33,637 bases of DNA, taken from contig VXOY01000020.1 of the NCBI GenBank assembly GCA_009839835.1, positions 1 through 33,637 on the forward strand. The letters run 5' to 3'. Both the position numbers and the translations under genes were made by a program. The notes below the pieces were generated by a model. It was not told the DNA's origin. It made no database searches and saw only the letters and a program-made list of their open reading frames with translations. Shown here one piece after another: positions 8,771 to 17,949 of this stretch. Numbering within the stretch: position 1 is the stretch's first letter; every line of letters starts with the position of its first letter. The stretch comes from Candidatus Spechtbacteria bacterium SB0662_bin_43. Its GTDB lineage: Bacteria; Patescibacteriota; Minisyncoccia; Spechtbacterales; 2-12-FULL-38-22.

Positions 8771-9853
8771 CTACGCACCGTGCAACACCAAGAGTACGTC
8801 ACCGTCTTGCACTCTATACTCCTTTCCCTCTGTTCGCACCAAACCTTTTGTCTTTGCAGAATTCCAGCCACCGCACTCAACTAAAACGTCCCATTGAACA
8901 ACCTGGGCGCGGATAAATTTTTCTTGAAAATCGGAGTGAATAGCACCTGCTGCCTGAGGCGCTGTTGCGTTATACTCTGTTGTCCATGCTCTGGTCTCTT
9001 TTTCTCCTGTTGTAAAAAACGAGATGCGATTCAATGCTTTGTACGCAACACGGGCAAACATAGGTAGCGCGCTCTCCCCTATGCCTAACTCGGTACGCTC
9101 CTGATCGCTCATTGTCGCGCTCTCCAACTCGGCTTGTGCGTCCAGCGCAATGCACTCGTACCCTAACTCCTGAACATAGTTCTGAAACGCAACAGGTATA
9201 TCGTTATTATGCGTATTCACAACATAAAATCCGTGCTTTGCAGTGAGCAACGAGGCAGCGCGCGCCAGCGACACCACAAACGAATCGTCGTACGTTGCGT
9301 TTGCCTGTATCCACTGAAAAATATGGTTGCCCTTATCCAACACATCACACCATACGTTCAACAGATCCACCTCCTTTTGTGCATCCTTATTGCCACCACG
9401 AGCCTCTTTTTGCGCGTTATGGAGATACGTTTCAATGCTTGCCCTATCCTTGAGCGCGAGTTCTGTGCGGATAATTTCACTGTCTCGCACAGGGTCAACT
9501 GAAGACTCTACATGCTGAATGTCTTCCCCTTCAAACGCGCGCACCATATAGACAATTGCATCTACACCAGCAATGTGTGAAAGAAACTGGTTGCCAAGAC
9601 CCTCTCCTTTGTGAGCACCCTTTACCAAGCCTGCGATATCGTACACCTCAACAACGCCTGGAATCGTATTCTGCGACCGTGAAACCTGTGCTAACTCAAA
9701 AAGCCGTGAGTCTGGAACTTCTATAATACCCACGGACGGATCTATTGTTGCAAAAGGATAGTTTGCAATCTCAACATCTTTTTGTGTGAGAGCCTTGAAA
9801 AGAGTTGATTTCCCAACATTTGGCAATCCCACGATTCCAACAGATAGCGACAT
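8771..9853 (-). CDS. ychF: YchF-family GTP/ATP-binding translation factor
   Basis: MSLSVGIVGLPNVGKSTLFKALTQ, NYPFATIDPSVGIIEVPD, DIAGLVKGAHKGEGLGNQFLSHI. Confidence 0.95.
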   Translation of the reverse strand: MSLSVGIVGLPNVGKSTLFKALTQKDVEIANYPFATIDPSVGIIEVPDSRLFELAQVSRSQNTIPGVVEVYDIAGLVKGAHKGEGLGNQFLSHIAGVDAIVYMVRAFEGEDIQHVESSVDPVRDSEIIRTELALKDRASIETYLHNAQKEARGGNKDAQKEVDLLNVWCDVLDKGNHIFQWIQANATYDDSFVVSLARAASLLTAKHGFYVVNTHNNDIPVAFQNYVQELGYECIALDAQAELESATMSDQERTELGIGESALPMFARVAYKALNRISFFTTGEKETRAWTTEYNATAPQAAGAIHSDFQEKFIRAQVVQWDVLVECGGWNSAKTKGLVRTEGKEYRVQDGDVLLVLHGA

Positions 9854-9900
9854 ATTTTATTACCAATACAAACGTACAATCATACCTCACATTCTTGTTG

Positions 9901-9974
9901 GGTGGACGACCGGACTTGAACCGGCAACCGCCAGGACCACAACCTGGAGCTCTACCTATTGAGCTACGCCCACC
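9901..9974 (-). tRNA. tRNA-His (GTG) with encoded G-1
   Basis: Cloverleaf; anticodon arm CCAGG-TTGTGGT-CCTGG; G-1:C73. Confidence 0.93.
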
Positions 9975-10010
9975 ATCATTGCGACACGATACTACTCGCT
10001 ATCACACAAG

Positions 10011-10084
10011 ACCCCTCGGGAGGACTCGAACCTCCAACCTGCAGGGTAGAAACCTGTTGCTCTGTCCAGTTGAGCTACGAGGGG
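10011..10084 (-). tRNA. tRNA-Arg (TCT)
   Basis: Cloverleaf; anticodon loop TTTCTAC; acceptor CCCCTCG/CGAGGGG. Confidence 0.92.
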
Positions 10085-10324
10085 AACACCATTATTATAC
10101 CAAAAAATACGCAGAAAGCAATGATACAACGGCTGTATGAGCACCCTACCTTCACCCCTCTTGTTTTATAGATGACCATAGCAAAAAGCATACCTCCTCC
10201 TTGTAAGATTGAATATAGTGCAAGACATAAAAGTGTCGCACATCAAAGGATAATCGCCTCATTCTTATTCTTTACAAAAATGGTAGTAGTGGTATAGAGA
10301 GTATAAACCAGAAAGGAGTACAAA

Positions 10325-10585
10325 GTGGCAGACGAGGAACGAGACGTCTACGGGGTGATTGCTGCTTTCACGCTTTCACAAGCACCCTGCCCTTTATGCA
10401 ATAACACAAGATTTGCGTGGCTTAGAGGAAAACTGTTTGTGTGCCTTATCTGCTACCAGATATATGAAACAGTGGGCACGTTCTCTTTAAACCTCAAAAC
10501 AAGAGGGGGTCCAGGGGACATGTTTTTCAACGGTGTAATTGGGGCAAGTGCACCGTCAACACCACACCATTTGCGACACAACTAA
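10325..10585 (+). CDS. Small zinc-ribbon-like protein (CPLC...CLIC)
   Basis: GTG start preceded by AAAGGAG; two CxxC motifs. Confidence 0.6.
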   Translation: MADEERDVYGVIAAFTLSQAPCPLCNNTRFAWLRGKLFVCLICYQIYETVGTFSLNLKTRGGPGDMFFNGVIGASAPSTPHHLRHN

Positions 10586-10728
10586 TAGAGGATACACCCC
10601 ATCGTATAGCGGAAGCGATGTAAAACAATCTCCGCTTTTGTTTTATGATAAGAGGAGAGGATTACGCCATAACACCACTTGTTCTCTGCTTGATTTTTGC
10701 AGGGTTTGTTGTACTATAAAGAAGGAAA

Positions 10729-10799
10729 CGGGCTGTAGTATAGTGGTAGTACACATGGTTTGGGACCATGCGGTCTGGGTTCGATTCCCAGCAGCCCGA
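10729..10799 (+). tRNA. tRNA-Pro (TGG)
   Basis: Cloverleaf with bacterial tRNA-Pro C1:G72 pair; anticodon arm CATGG-TTTGGGA-CCATG. Confidence 0.92.
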
Positions 10800-10893
10800 C
10801 ACAAAACATTTCGTGCTTTTTCGTATTGCGCCATTGCCCGTTATAAAAACCGAATGAATGAAGAGCGGGAGTTCGCCACCCAACATACCCCTC

Positions 10894-10914
10894 CCCCGAC
10901 TCATTCGGGGTTTT
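10894..10914. terminator. Terminator hairpin copy 1
   Basis: CCCCGACTCATTCGGGGTTTT. Confidence 0.7.
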
Positions 10915-10947
10915 ATGATGTAAATAGGAAGCAGGGGGTGAGGAGGT

Positions 10948-10982
10948 ATCATAAAACCCCGACTCATTCGGGGTTTTATGAT
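10948..10982. terminator. Bidirectional terminator hairpin copy 2
   Basis: ATCATAAAACCCCGA-CTCAT-TCGGGGTTTTATGAT, perfect 15-bp arms. Confidence 0.85.
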
Positions 10983-10999
10983 GATGCCCATCAGTATGC

Positions 11000-11299
11000 T
11001 TACTTGACTGCATCTTTCAATGCCTTTCCAGCCTTAAACTTAGCGTTGTATCTCGCTGGAATCTGTATTTTTTCTCCCGGTCTTTGCGGGTTTGGTCCTG
11101 TTCGTGCATCACTATGAGAGGTATAGAACGTACCAAGACCTGGAAGCGGTACTCTCTTTTTGCTCTTCAATGCCTTCGTGACAACATCAGTCAATGTTCC
11201 TAAAGCATCGTTCGCTTGTCTCTTTGTAATGCCTGCGCCTTTTGCAAGTTCGTCCACCAGCGCATCTTTTTTCATTTTTTCTCCATCTACTTTTGCCAT
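11000..11299 (-). CDS. hup: HU-family DNA-binding protein
   Basis: MKKDALVDELAKGAGITKRQANDALGTLTDVV...PLPGLGTFYTSHSDARTGPNPQRPGEKIQIPA. Confidence 0.95.
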   Translation of the reverse strand: MAKVDGEKMKKDALVDELAKGAGITKRQANDALGTLTDVVTKALKSKKRVPLPGLGTFYTSHSDARTGPNPQRPGEKIQIPARYNAKFKAGKALKDAVK

Positions 11300-11438
11300 A
11301 GTATCTCAATATGAATTTACAAAATTATATAACACCGACCTTTACTATGCTCTCATTTTGCAATCAAAACATCACACCACAATACCAAAAAAGAACATAT
11401 ATCGCATTATACTGGTAAATACCTGTCCACACAAGCAA

Positions 11439-12260
11439 TTACGACTTATTCACAACAAGACGAATGTGTTGAATATGGTCAGAAAGCCCATTTTCCTTGA
11501 CTTTTATCAGTACTGCCCCTATTTCCACAAGGGATTCGTCGCTCACATCCCGCTTTGTTCGCTGTTCTTGCACCATTTCTTCCACAATGGAATCTTTATC
11601 CAGTCCCAGACTTGAGTGAAAGGGACCAACCATCCCCACATCACTGATGTACGCAGTTCCACCACGCAATATCTGTTCATCACGGGTCGGCACATGGGTG
11701 TGAGTACCAACAACAGCCGACACTCTACCGTCCAAATGAAATCCCATTGCTCTCTTTTCAGCAGTTGTCTCTGCATGGATATCTACAAAGATACCATCCA
11801 CGCGTTCTTTGCCGTCCTCGTGAGGGTCTATGGTGTACTTTTGCAGAATATCGTTCATTGCAAGGAATGGGTTTGATAACGACGTGTCTTTCATAAAAAT
11901 CCTCCCCATAACGTTCACGACGAGCAATCGCCGTGCCCCAGACTCAACAACACGCGCTCCTACGCCTGCTGCATCTTGATAATTCAATGGCCGTACCAAC
12001 GGAATAGCAGGATGCGAGATAACATCGTATACGCCTTGATTTGCAAAATGATGATTACCAGAAGTAAACGCGTGAAAGAGCGCGCCACGTTTTCCCAACT
12101 CCTCTATCGCGGTCAATGTTATTCCCATTCCGTGTGCTATGTTCTCTACATTGGCAATAACAAAATCAGGATTGTGTTCTTTGCACAAAATGTCGTACTG
12201 TTCACACAATACTTCCCTGCCAGGACGCCCGAACACATCTCCAAAAAAAAGTATCTTCAT
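11439..12260 (-). CDS. ymdB: YmdB-family metallophosphoesterase
   Basis: MKILFFGDVFGRPGREVL, NVENIAHGMGIT, GNHHFANQGVYD, VVGTHTHVPTRDEQIL. Confidence 0.95.
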   Translation of the reverse strand: MKILFFGDVFGRPGREVLCEQYDILCKEHNPDFVIANVENIAHGMGITLTAIEELGKRGALFHAFTSGNHHFANQGVYDVISHPAIPLVRPLNYQDAAGVGARVVESGARRLLVVNVMGRIFMKDTSLSNPFLAMNDILQKYTIDPHEDGKERVDGIFVDIHAETTAEKRAMGFHLDGRVSAVVGTHTHVPTRDEQILRGGTAYISDVGMVGPFHSSLGLDKDSIVEEMVQEQRTKRDVSDESLVEIGAVLIKVKENGLSDHIQHIRLVVNKS

Positions 12261-12267
12261 ATACCTC

Positions 12268-13797
12268 TTAGCGTGCGTACTCTATGATACGCGTCTCGCG
12301 AATCAAGGTAACTTTAATTTCTCCTGGATATTTCAAGTCTTCTTGGATACGATTCGCAATGTCGCGCGCTAATTTCTGTGCGTTAACATCGTCAATCTCC
12401 TCTGGTTTGACAAAGATACGAACCTCTCTTCCTGCAGAAATTGCGTACACTTTTCCAACTCCCTCAAATGACGAGGCAACATCCTCTAATTCGTTCAAGC
12501 GATGGAGGTAATTTTCGACTGTGTCGCGCCGTGCTCCAGGTCGGGACGCAGATATTGCGTCTGCTGCTTGTACTATCCGCGCTTCTAACGACTCGTATGG
12601 ATACTCTTCGTGGTGCGACTTCATTGCATCAATCACTGCCTGTGATACGCCGTACTTTTCCAAGAGTCGCATCCCAATTTCAACGTGCGAACCCTCTACC
12701 TCGTGATCTATGGCTTTTCCAATGTCGTGAAACAATCCTCCCTTTTTCGTGACCGCAACATCAGCACCCAGCTCTGCTGCAAGCATACCTCCAATATGGC
12801 ACACCTCTAACGAGTGCATTAGCACGTTCTGCCCGTAACTCGTACGGAACCGAAGTCGCCCCAAAAGCCACACCAATTTTGGATCAATGCCTACAATACC
12901 AGCGTCGTATAACGCTGCGTCGCCTGCTTCTTTAATTTTTGTGTTCGTCTCTTCTTGGGCGTTCAGCACTGCCTCTTCAATTTTTGCAGGTTGTATCCTT
13001 CCATCTTTTATCAAATTTTCAAGAGATAACTTTGCGATAAATCGACGAACAGCGTCAAAGGAAGAGAGCACTAATGACTCGGGTGTATCGTCAATAATAA
13101 CATCAACCCCTGTTAATCGTTCTATGGTTTTGATGTTCCTCCCTTCTTTCCCGATAATTCGTCCCTTTATTTCATCGCTTGGCAACGTCACAACGCTTGT
13201 GGTTGCCTCTTGTACTTGGGGTACAGCGTATCGCTGGATAGCGTTCACGAGAATACCCTTTGCCTTCGTATCTAACTCTGTTTGTCCAATCTGTTCTAAC
13301 TTTCGCAACCTATCTTGCAACTCTTTTTGGAACTCATCTTCAATGTTTTTAAAAATCATTGCCCGCGCCTCTTCGCGAGTGAAAGATGCTGTTTTTTCAA
13401 GTTCGGAGAAGGCCTTTTTCTTCAGAGAATCAACCTCTGCCTTTTCTATCGTAAGGTTCTGTACTTTTTGTTGTATGGCGTCTTTTTCCGCTTGTATGTC
13501 CTCTAATTGTTTTTCTAACCCTTCCTCTTTCCTTAATATCTGTCCTTCTCGTTTTAAAAAAAGAGTATTTTTTTCCTTTTCTTCGGCACGAATTTCGCGT
13601 CTCATCTCCTCTATATCCTTCCGTGCGCGAGCAACAGTACTTTCTGCTTTTTCCCGCGCCTCACTCATCATCGTATTAATTCTTGTTTCAATTGTTCCTT
13701 CCTGACGTTTTGCTATCAGTTGTCTTATAAAGTAGCCGAGCCCTATGCCGCATACAAGAGCGAAACCGCCCACAAGAATGAGCAGTGTAATATTCAT
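12268..13797 (-). CDS. rny: Ribonuclease Y
   Basis: N-terminal TM and coiled coil; KH GRIIGKEGRNIKTIERLTGVDVIIDDTPE; HD GLFHDIGKAIDHEVEGSHVEIG. Confidence 0.97.
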   Translation of the reverse strand: MNITLLILVGGFALVCGIGLGYFIRQLIAKRQEGTIETRINTMMSEAREKAESTVARARKDIEEMRREIRAEEKEKNTLFLKREGQILRKEEGLEKQLEDIQAEKDAIQQKVQNLTIEKAEVDSLKKKAFSELEKTASFTREEARAMIFKNIEDEFQKELQDRLRKLEQIGQTELDTKAKGILVNAIQRYAVPQVQEATTSVVTLPSDEIKGRIIGKEGRNIKTIERLTGVDVIIDDTPESLVLSSFDAVRRFIAKLSLENLIKDGRIQPAKIEEAVLNAQEETNTKIKEAGDAALYDAGIVGIDPKLVWLLGRLRFRTSYGQNVLMHSLEVCHIGGMLAAELGADVAVTKKGGLFHDIGKAIDHEVEGSHVEIGMRLLEKYGVSQAVIDAMKSHHEEYPYESLEARIVQAADAISASRPGARRDTVENYLHRLNELEDVASSFEGVGKVYAISAGREVRIFVKPEEIDDVNAQKLARDIANRIQEDLKYPGEIKVTLIRETRIIEYAR

Positions 13798-13896
13798 AAT
13801 TATTAAGATTGTATAGTGATCAATTCATAACATCCATTATCTTGAGCGTACCATTTTTTTGTATTCCTGTAAATAAACGAGGAAAGAAAGGTATGG

Positions 13897-13902
13897 TATA
13901 AT
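13897..13902 (+). promoter_or_regulatory. Extended -10 element of gpmI; predicts (near-)leaderless transcript
   Basis: TATGGTATAAT; the expected start site lies only a few nt before the ATG at 13912. Confidence 0.5.
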
Positions 13903-13911
13903 ATCATTTGT

Positions 13912-15510
13912 ATGACACCGAACGAGCCACAAGAACCAAAGGTTATGCTCATTATTTTGGATGGATGGGGAGTTGCTCCTCCTTCGCGGAGGAACGCGAT
14001 ATCACAGGCGCGAACCCCATTTTTTGACTCATTGGTCGCACGATATATGGCAACTACCCTTCAAGCAAGCGGCATTGGTGTTGGGTTGCCATACAACGAA
14101 GAGGGCAACAGCGAAGTAGGACATATGAATATTGGGGCAGGAAGAATTGTGTACCAATTCCTGCCAAGAATAACGCAAGATCTACGTGATGGCTCGTTTT
14201 ACAGCAATCCTGCGTTTCTCTCTGCCGCACAACACGCAAAAAAACACAACGCCAGGGTACACATACTGGGACTATTCTCAACAGGCAACATTCATGGGTC
14301 AGCAGAGCATGTTCATGGACTCTTGGACACAATGAAGAAAGCAGGCGTTACGAACACTGTTATCCATCCTTTTACTGACGGAAAGGATGGGAAAAACAAC
14401 GAAGGAGCAGAGATGATTCAACAACTCATATCTCGACTCAGCTCTTTTACCCACACCCTACCAGGAACCCTGATGGGCAGGATGTACTCGCTGGATCGCA
14501 ACAACCAGTGGGATCTTACCCAAGCAAGCTATGAGGCGCTCTGTGGCACAGGCAGCACCCCTACAACGAACGACCCTGTTGCGTATATCAAAGACTGGTA
14601 TCAGCAAGGAAAAACTGACTACGATCTCCCGCCTGTTATAATCCAGCAAAACGGTAAAACCATACCTCGCATACAAGACAATGATGCACTCATTTTTACA
14701 GATTTTAGAGAAGATTCTGTCCGACAGATAACGCGATCCTTTGCGCTTCCTGACGATTCGTTCAAGGGATTTAAGCGAAATCTCCCTAAAAATCTTCTTA
14801 TCGCAACAATGACCGAGTACGAAAAAGGTCTTCCTGCCCTTGTTGCGTACCCCCCACCCCAGACAGAAAACCCCATTGCGTCTACGTTATCCAAAGCACG
14901 AAAGAGACAACTCCACGTTGCTGAAACCGAGAAATACGCTCATGTAACGTATTTTTTCAACGGTGAAAACGAGGTTCCATTTCCTGGAGAAGACAGAATT
15001 TTCATTCGATCTACTGGAGGCCCTCACTATGAAACCAATCCAAAGATGCAAGCAGCAACGATTGCCCGTGAAACAACAACACGAATAGATCAGTACGATT
15101 TTTTCGTACTCAACTTAGCAAATGCCGATATGATGGGACACACAGGACACATTGACGCTGCAATCCAAGGCGTGGAAACAATTGATGCTATCCTTTACCA
15201 ATTGATAGAGACCGCGCTTACATTTCACGTCACGGTTGTGATAACAGCAGACCATGGCAACGCAGAGCTTATGATAGACCCAAAAACAGGTAGTATTGTG
15301 ACAAGTCACACGAATAACCCTGTCCCATTCATCCTCATTGGCAAGGGATTTGAGCAACCAAAAAACACTCGGCTATACCAAATACCTCCACAGGGTATTC
15401 TTGCCGATGTTGCTCCTACTATTCTTCATTTGATGGGCGTCCACCAGCCCATAGAAATGACCGGTGAATCCCTGTTGTATAAACTCATTCCAGACCTCCA
15501 AAAATCGTAG
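13912..15510 (+). CDS. gpmI: 2,3-bisphosphoglycerate-independent phosphoglycerate mutase
   Basis: LIILDGWGVAPPS, EEGNSEVGHMNIGAGRIVYQ, HPFTDGKDG, NLANADMMGHTGHIDAAIQGVE, TADHGNAE. Confidence 0.97.
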   Translation: MTPNEPQEPKVMLIILDGWGVAPPSRRNAISQARTPFFDSLVARYMATTLQASGIGVGLPYNEEGNSEVGHMNIGAGRIVYQFLPRITQDLRDGSFYSNPAFLSAAQHAKKHNARVHILGLFSTGNIHGSAEHVHGLLDTMKKAGVTNTVIHPFTDGKDGKNNEGAEMIQQLISRLSSFTHTLPGTLMGRMYSLDRNNQWDLTQASYEALCGTGSTPTTNDPVAYIKDWYQQGKTDYDLPPVIIQQNGKTIPRIQDNDALIFTDFREDSVRQITRSFALPDDSFKGFKRNLPKNLLIATMTEYEKGLPALVAYPPPQTENPIASTLSKARKRQLHVAETEKYAHVTYFFNGENEVPFPGEDRIFIRSTGGPHYETNPKMQAATIARETTTRIDQYDFFVLNLANADMMGHTGHIDAAIQGVETIDAILYQLIETALTFHVTVVITADHGNAELMIDPKTGSIVTSHTNNPVPFILIGKGFEQPKNTRLYQIPPQGILADVAPTILHLMGVHQPIEMTGESLLYKLIPDLQKS

Positions 15511-15546
15511 CACCGCGCAAAATCCTCCATTGATATTTACGTACGT

Positions 15547-16038
15547 TTATTCAGTGATTGTTACGTTGCCTGTGATACTCGGCTTGATGTGGTCGTGAAA
15601 GTCCCACTCTCCAGCCTTATCAAACGTAAAACTCCACGATTCACCTGGTGGAATCGGTCTTTTTGGGTCAAATTCAGGGTATATGGTGTGTGAAGGATGT
15701 ACATCAGACGCAGGCCATTTATCGCTTGACGACTCGTTTTTCCATATAATCGTTGACCCCTTCTTCATAATAAGATAAGCAGGCTCGTAGTAATCATCTC
15801 GCATCACAACTGTTGTTGTAACAATAGGAATTTCTATTGTGTCTATGTCTTGGTCTGTTGCCTCTGGTGATACGGGTTCTTGATCCTGTAAGGACTGCTG
15901 GTTGTTTTGCTCTTCAGGAGCTGCTTGCTGGGTGTCGTCTGTATCCTGCGTTGCAAGCAACACACCAACGATTACAATCCCTATGATCAAAAGTGCTCCC
16001 AGCACAAAGATGGTTTTTGGTGTTGTTTTCATATTCAC
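15547..16038 (-). CDS. Cupredoxin-like domain protein with N-terminal TM
   Basis: [74 protein letters not shown] start overlaps the clpP stop; ATG possible at 16032. Confidence 0.85.
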   Translation of the reverse strand: MNMKTTPKTIFVLGALLIIGIVIVGVLLATQDTDDTQQAAPEEQNNQQSLQDQEPVSPEATDQDIDTIEIPIVTTTVVMRDDYYEPAYLIMKKGSTIIWKNESSSDKWPASDVHPSHTIYPEFDPKRPIPPGESWSFTFDKAGEWDFHDHIKPSITGNVTITE

Positions 16039-16631
16039 TTTACTGGTTTTGTATTGGGTTGAATAATAACGTCTATCAATCCGTACTCTTTTGCCTCCTG
16101 AGACGAAAGGTAAAAATCTCTGTCAGTATCTTTTTCTATCTTGTTCAATGCTTGACCTGTATGGTGCGCAAGAATGGAGTTGAGACGCGACTTCATATTC
16201 AAAATATGCCGCGCAGATATTTCTATTTCGGTTGCTTGCCCCTGAGCTCCTCCCATTACTTGATGCAGCATCATTTCAGAGTTCGGCAAAGCACTCCTCT
16301 TTCCCTTTGCTCCACCACCCAACAACACCGCCCCCATAGAGGCTGCCATACCAACACAAATCGTTGCTACATCGCTTTTAATATGCTGCATTGTGTCGTA
16401 AATCGCCAACCCATCTGTTACAGATCCACCTGGAGAATTGATATAAAACTGAATATCTTTTTGCGATGACTTTGAGTCAAGAAACAATAATTGCGCGATA
16501 ATGGTGTTTGCTACTGCGTCTGTTACTGCAGAGCCTAAAAATACGATTCTCTCCTCTAAAAGACGAGAATAGATGTCGTACGCTCGCTCTCCTAAGTGAG
16601 ATTTCTCAATGACTGTTGGTATGAGTTGCAT
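16035..16631 (-). CDS. clpP: ATP-dependent Clp protease proteolytic subunit
   Basis: [56 protein letters not shown]. Confidence 0.97.
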   Translation of the reverse strand: MQLIPTVIEKSHLGERAYDIYSRLLEERIVFLGSAVTDAVANTIIAQLLFLDSKSSQKDIQFYINSPGGSVTDGLAIYDTMQHIKSDVATICVGMAASMGAVLLGGGAKGKRSALPNSEMMLHQVMGGAQGQATEIEISARHILNMKSRLNSILAHHTGQALNKIEKDTDRDFYLSSQEAKEYGLIDVIIQPNTKPVK

Positions 16632-16654
16632 GGTGAGTAGTGCTGAAAAAGGTT

Positions 16655-17686
16655 TTATGTGCTATCCCCTTTCTCAAGAAAATTAAAGACCTTATCATTT
16701 CGTATCATACCACGAATGTGCGACCGAAGCACATCAGGATGAATGGAGGATTCTGCGTGTTCAGGCGAATCAAACCCACTCAGATACCTATTGGCATGCT
16801 CCTCAATTTCCTCGCTGCTCGGATTGATATCCTCAGCATCTGCAATTGCCTTGAGAATAAACGACGCCTCAACACGACCCTTTGCCTTGTCTTTCCAGTT
16901 TTCATTGAGCTGCTCTCTTGTTTGTCCTGCTTTCTTCAAATAGTCATCAAACGACATATCCAAAGATGCAACGTGACGTTCAAGGTCATCTCGCATCCTT
17001 GTTAGTTCGTTATCAATCAACAAATCCGCAACCTCCATAGAGGTCTCTTTACGAATTGCTTCAATAATTTTTAACCGTAGCGCCTCTGCTCGTTGCTGTT
17101 CTTGCTCTTTGCGTATGCCTTCACGAATACTCTCTTTTAAGTGTTCGAGCGTTTTAAACGCTCCCGTACTCTTTGCAAATTCATCGTCCAACTTCACCTC
17201 TTTGTCTTCGCCTTGTGCAGAACGGCTTTTTGCGAGCGTGTTCAACGCCTCTTCTACCTCGTGTTCATCTACAGTAATCTCTGTTTTTTTATTTTTCTTG
17301 ACAATATCGCGCGCTATCTCGCGATATTGTGGCAATTCAAACGCAGGCTCCAATGGCACCAAAACAGAAAACTCAAAGTTATTTCCTGGAACGCTTTTTG
17401 TAATATCTACTCGTGGGTTGCCCACAGGCTGCAAGTTGTGCTTCTTAAGCGCTTCGCCATACGACTGCTCTATGGCGTCAGCGCTTGCTTCGTGCCACAA
17501 CGCCTCCTTACCAATACTCTTTTCAAGAACATCATACGGAGCAGCACCTTTCCGAAACCCCTTGATAGTTATATTTTTTCCTCGTGCCTGTGCCGCGCTC
17601 TGAAGATACGGTTTCATATCTTCTGGAGAGAGCGAAATCAAAAGTTTTTTCTGGTTTTTTTCGTGATCTTGGATAGTAATATTCAT
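16655..17686 (-). CDS. tig: Trigger factor, apparently lacking the FKBP-type PPIase domain
   Basis: N-terminal ribosome-binding signature [19 protein letters not shown] and C-terminal chaperone domain; 343 aa with no FKBP segment between them. Confidence 0.9.
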   Translation of the reverse strand: MNITIQDHEKNQKKLLISLSPEDMKPYLQSAAQARGKNITIKGFRKGAAPYDVLEKSIGKEALWHEASADAIEQSYGEALKKHNLQPVGNPRVDITKSVPGNNFEFSVLVPLEPAFELPQYREIARDIVKKNKKTEITVDEHEVEEALNTLAKSRSAQGEDKEVKLDDEFAKSTGAFKTLEHLKESIREGIRKEQEQQRAEALRLKIIEAIRKETSMEVADLLIDNELTRMRDDLERHVASLDMSFDDYLKKAGQTREQLNENWKDKAKGRVEASFILKAIADAEDINPSSEEIEEHANRYLSGFDSPEHAESSIHPDVLRSHIRGMIRNDKVFNFLEKGDST

Positions 17687-17794
17687 AGTCTTGTATGTGT
17701 AAATACACAGTATTTTACCCTACACGCCATTTTTTGTAAATACACCCTTGTGAATTCCTCTCGAGGTGTTACACGCTTTATATCTATCTCAGGC

Positions 17795-17896
17795 AAGAAA
17801 AGGATTTTTACTTTTTTATACCTAAAATACCACTGCTGTACATACCATTATTTATAAAAATGAGATGGGGTATAAAAAAGTAAAAATCCTTTTCTT
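17795..17896. repeat. Long perfect inverted repeat element (28-bp arms)
   Basis: AAGAAAAGGATTTTTACTTTTTTATACC (17795-17822) and its exact reverse complement (17869-17896), 46-nt spacer. Confidence 0.9.
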
Positions 17897-17949
17897 TGAG
17901 TATGCGACACTTCAGGAGGTAGGAGGGATGTAACCTATGCACTGTGTCG

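Noticed and set aside
10539-11117. 192-aa plus-strand ORF
   Set aside because: Reads through tRNA-Pro, the duplicated terminators and antisense hup; its internal repeats are the terminator copies.
12887-13705. 272-aa plus-strand ORF
   Set aside because: Antisense shadow of rny, which has clear KH and HD motifs in the other strand.
17301-17330. 11-bp inverted repeat ACAATATCGCG...CGCGATATTGT
   Set aside because: Lies inside the tig coding sequence; may affect the mRNA but cannot be supported as a separate element.
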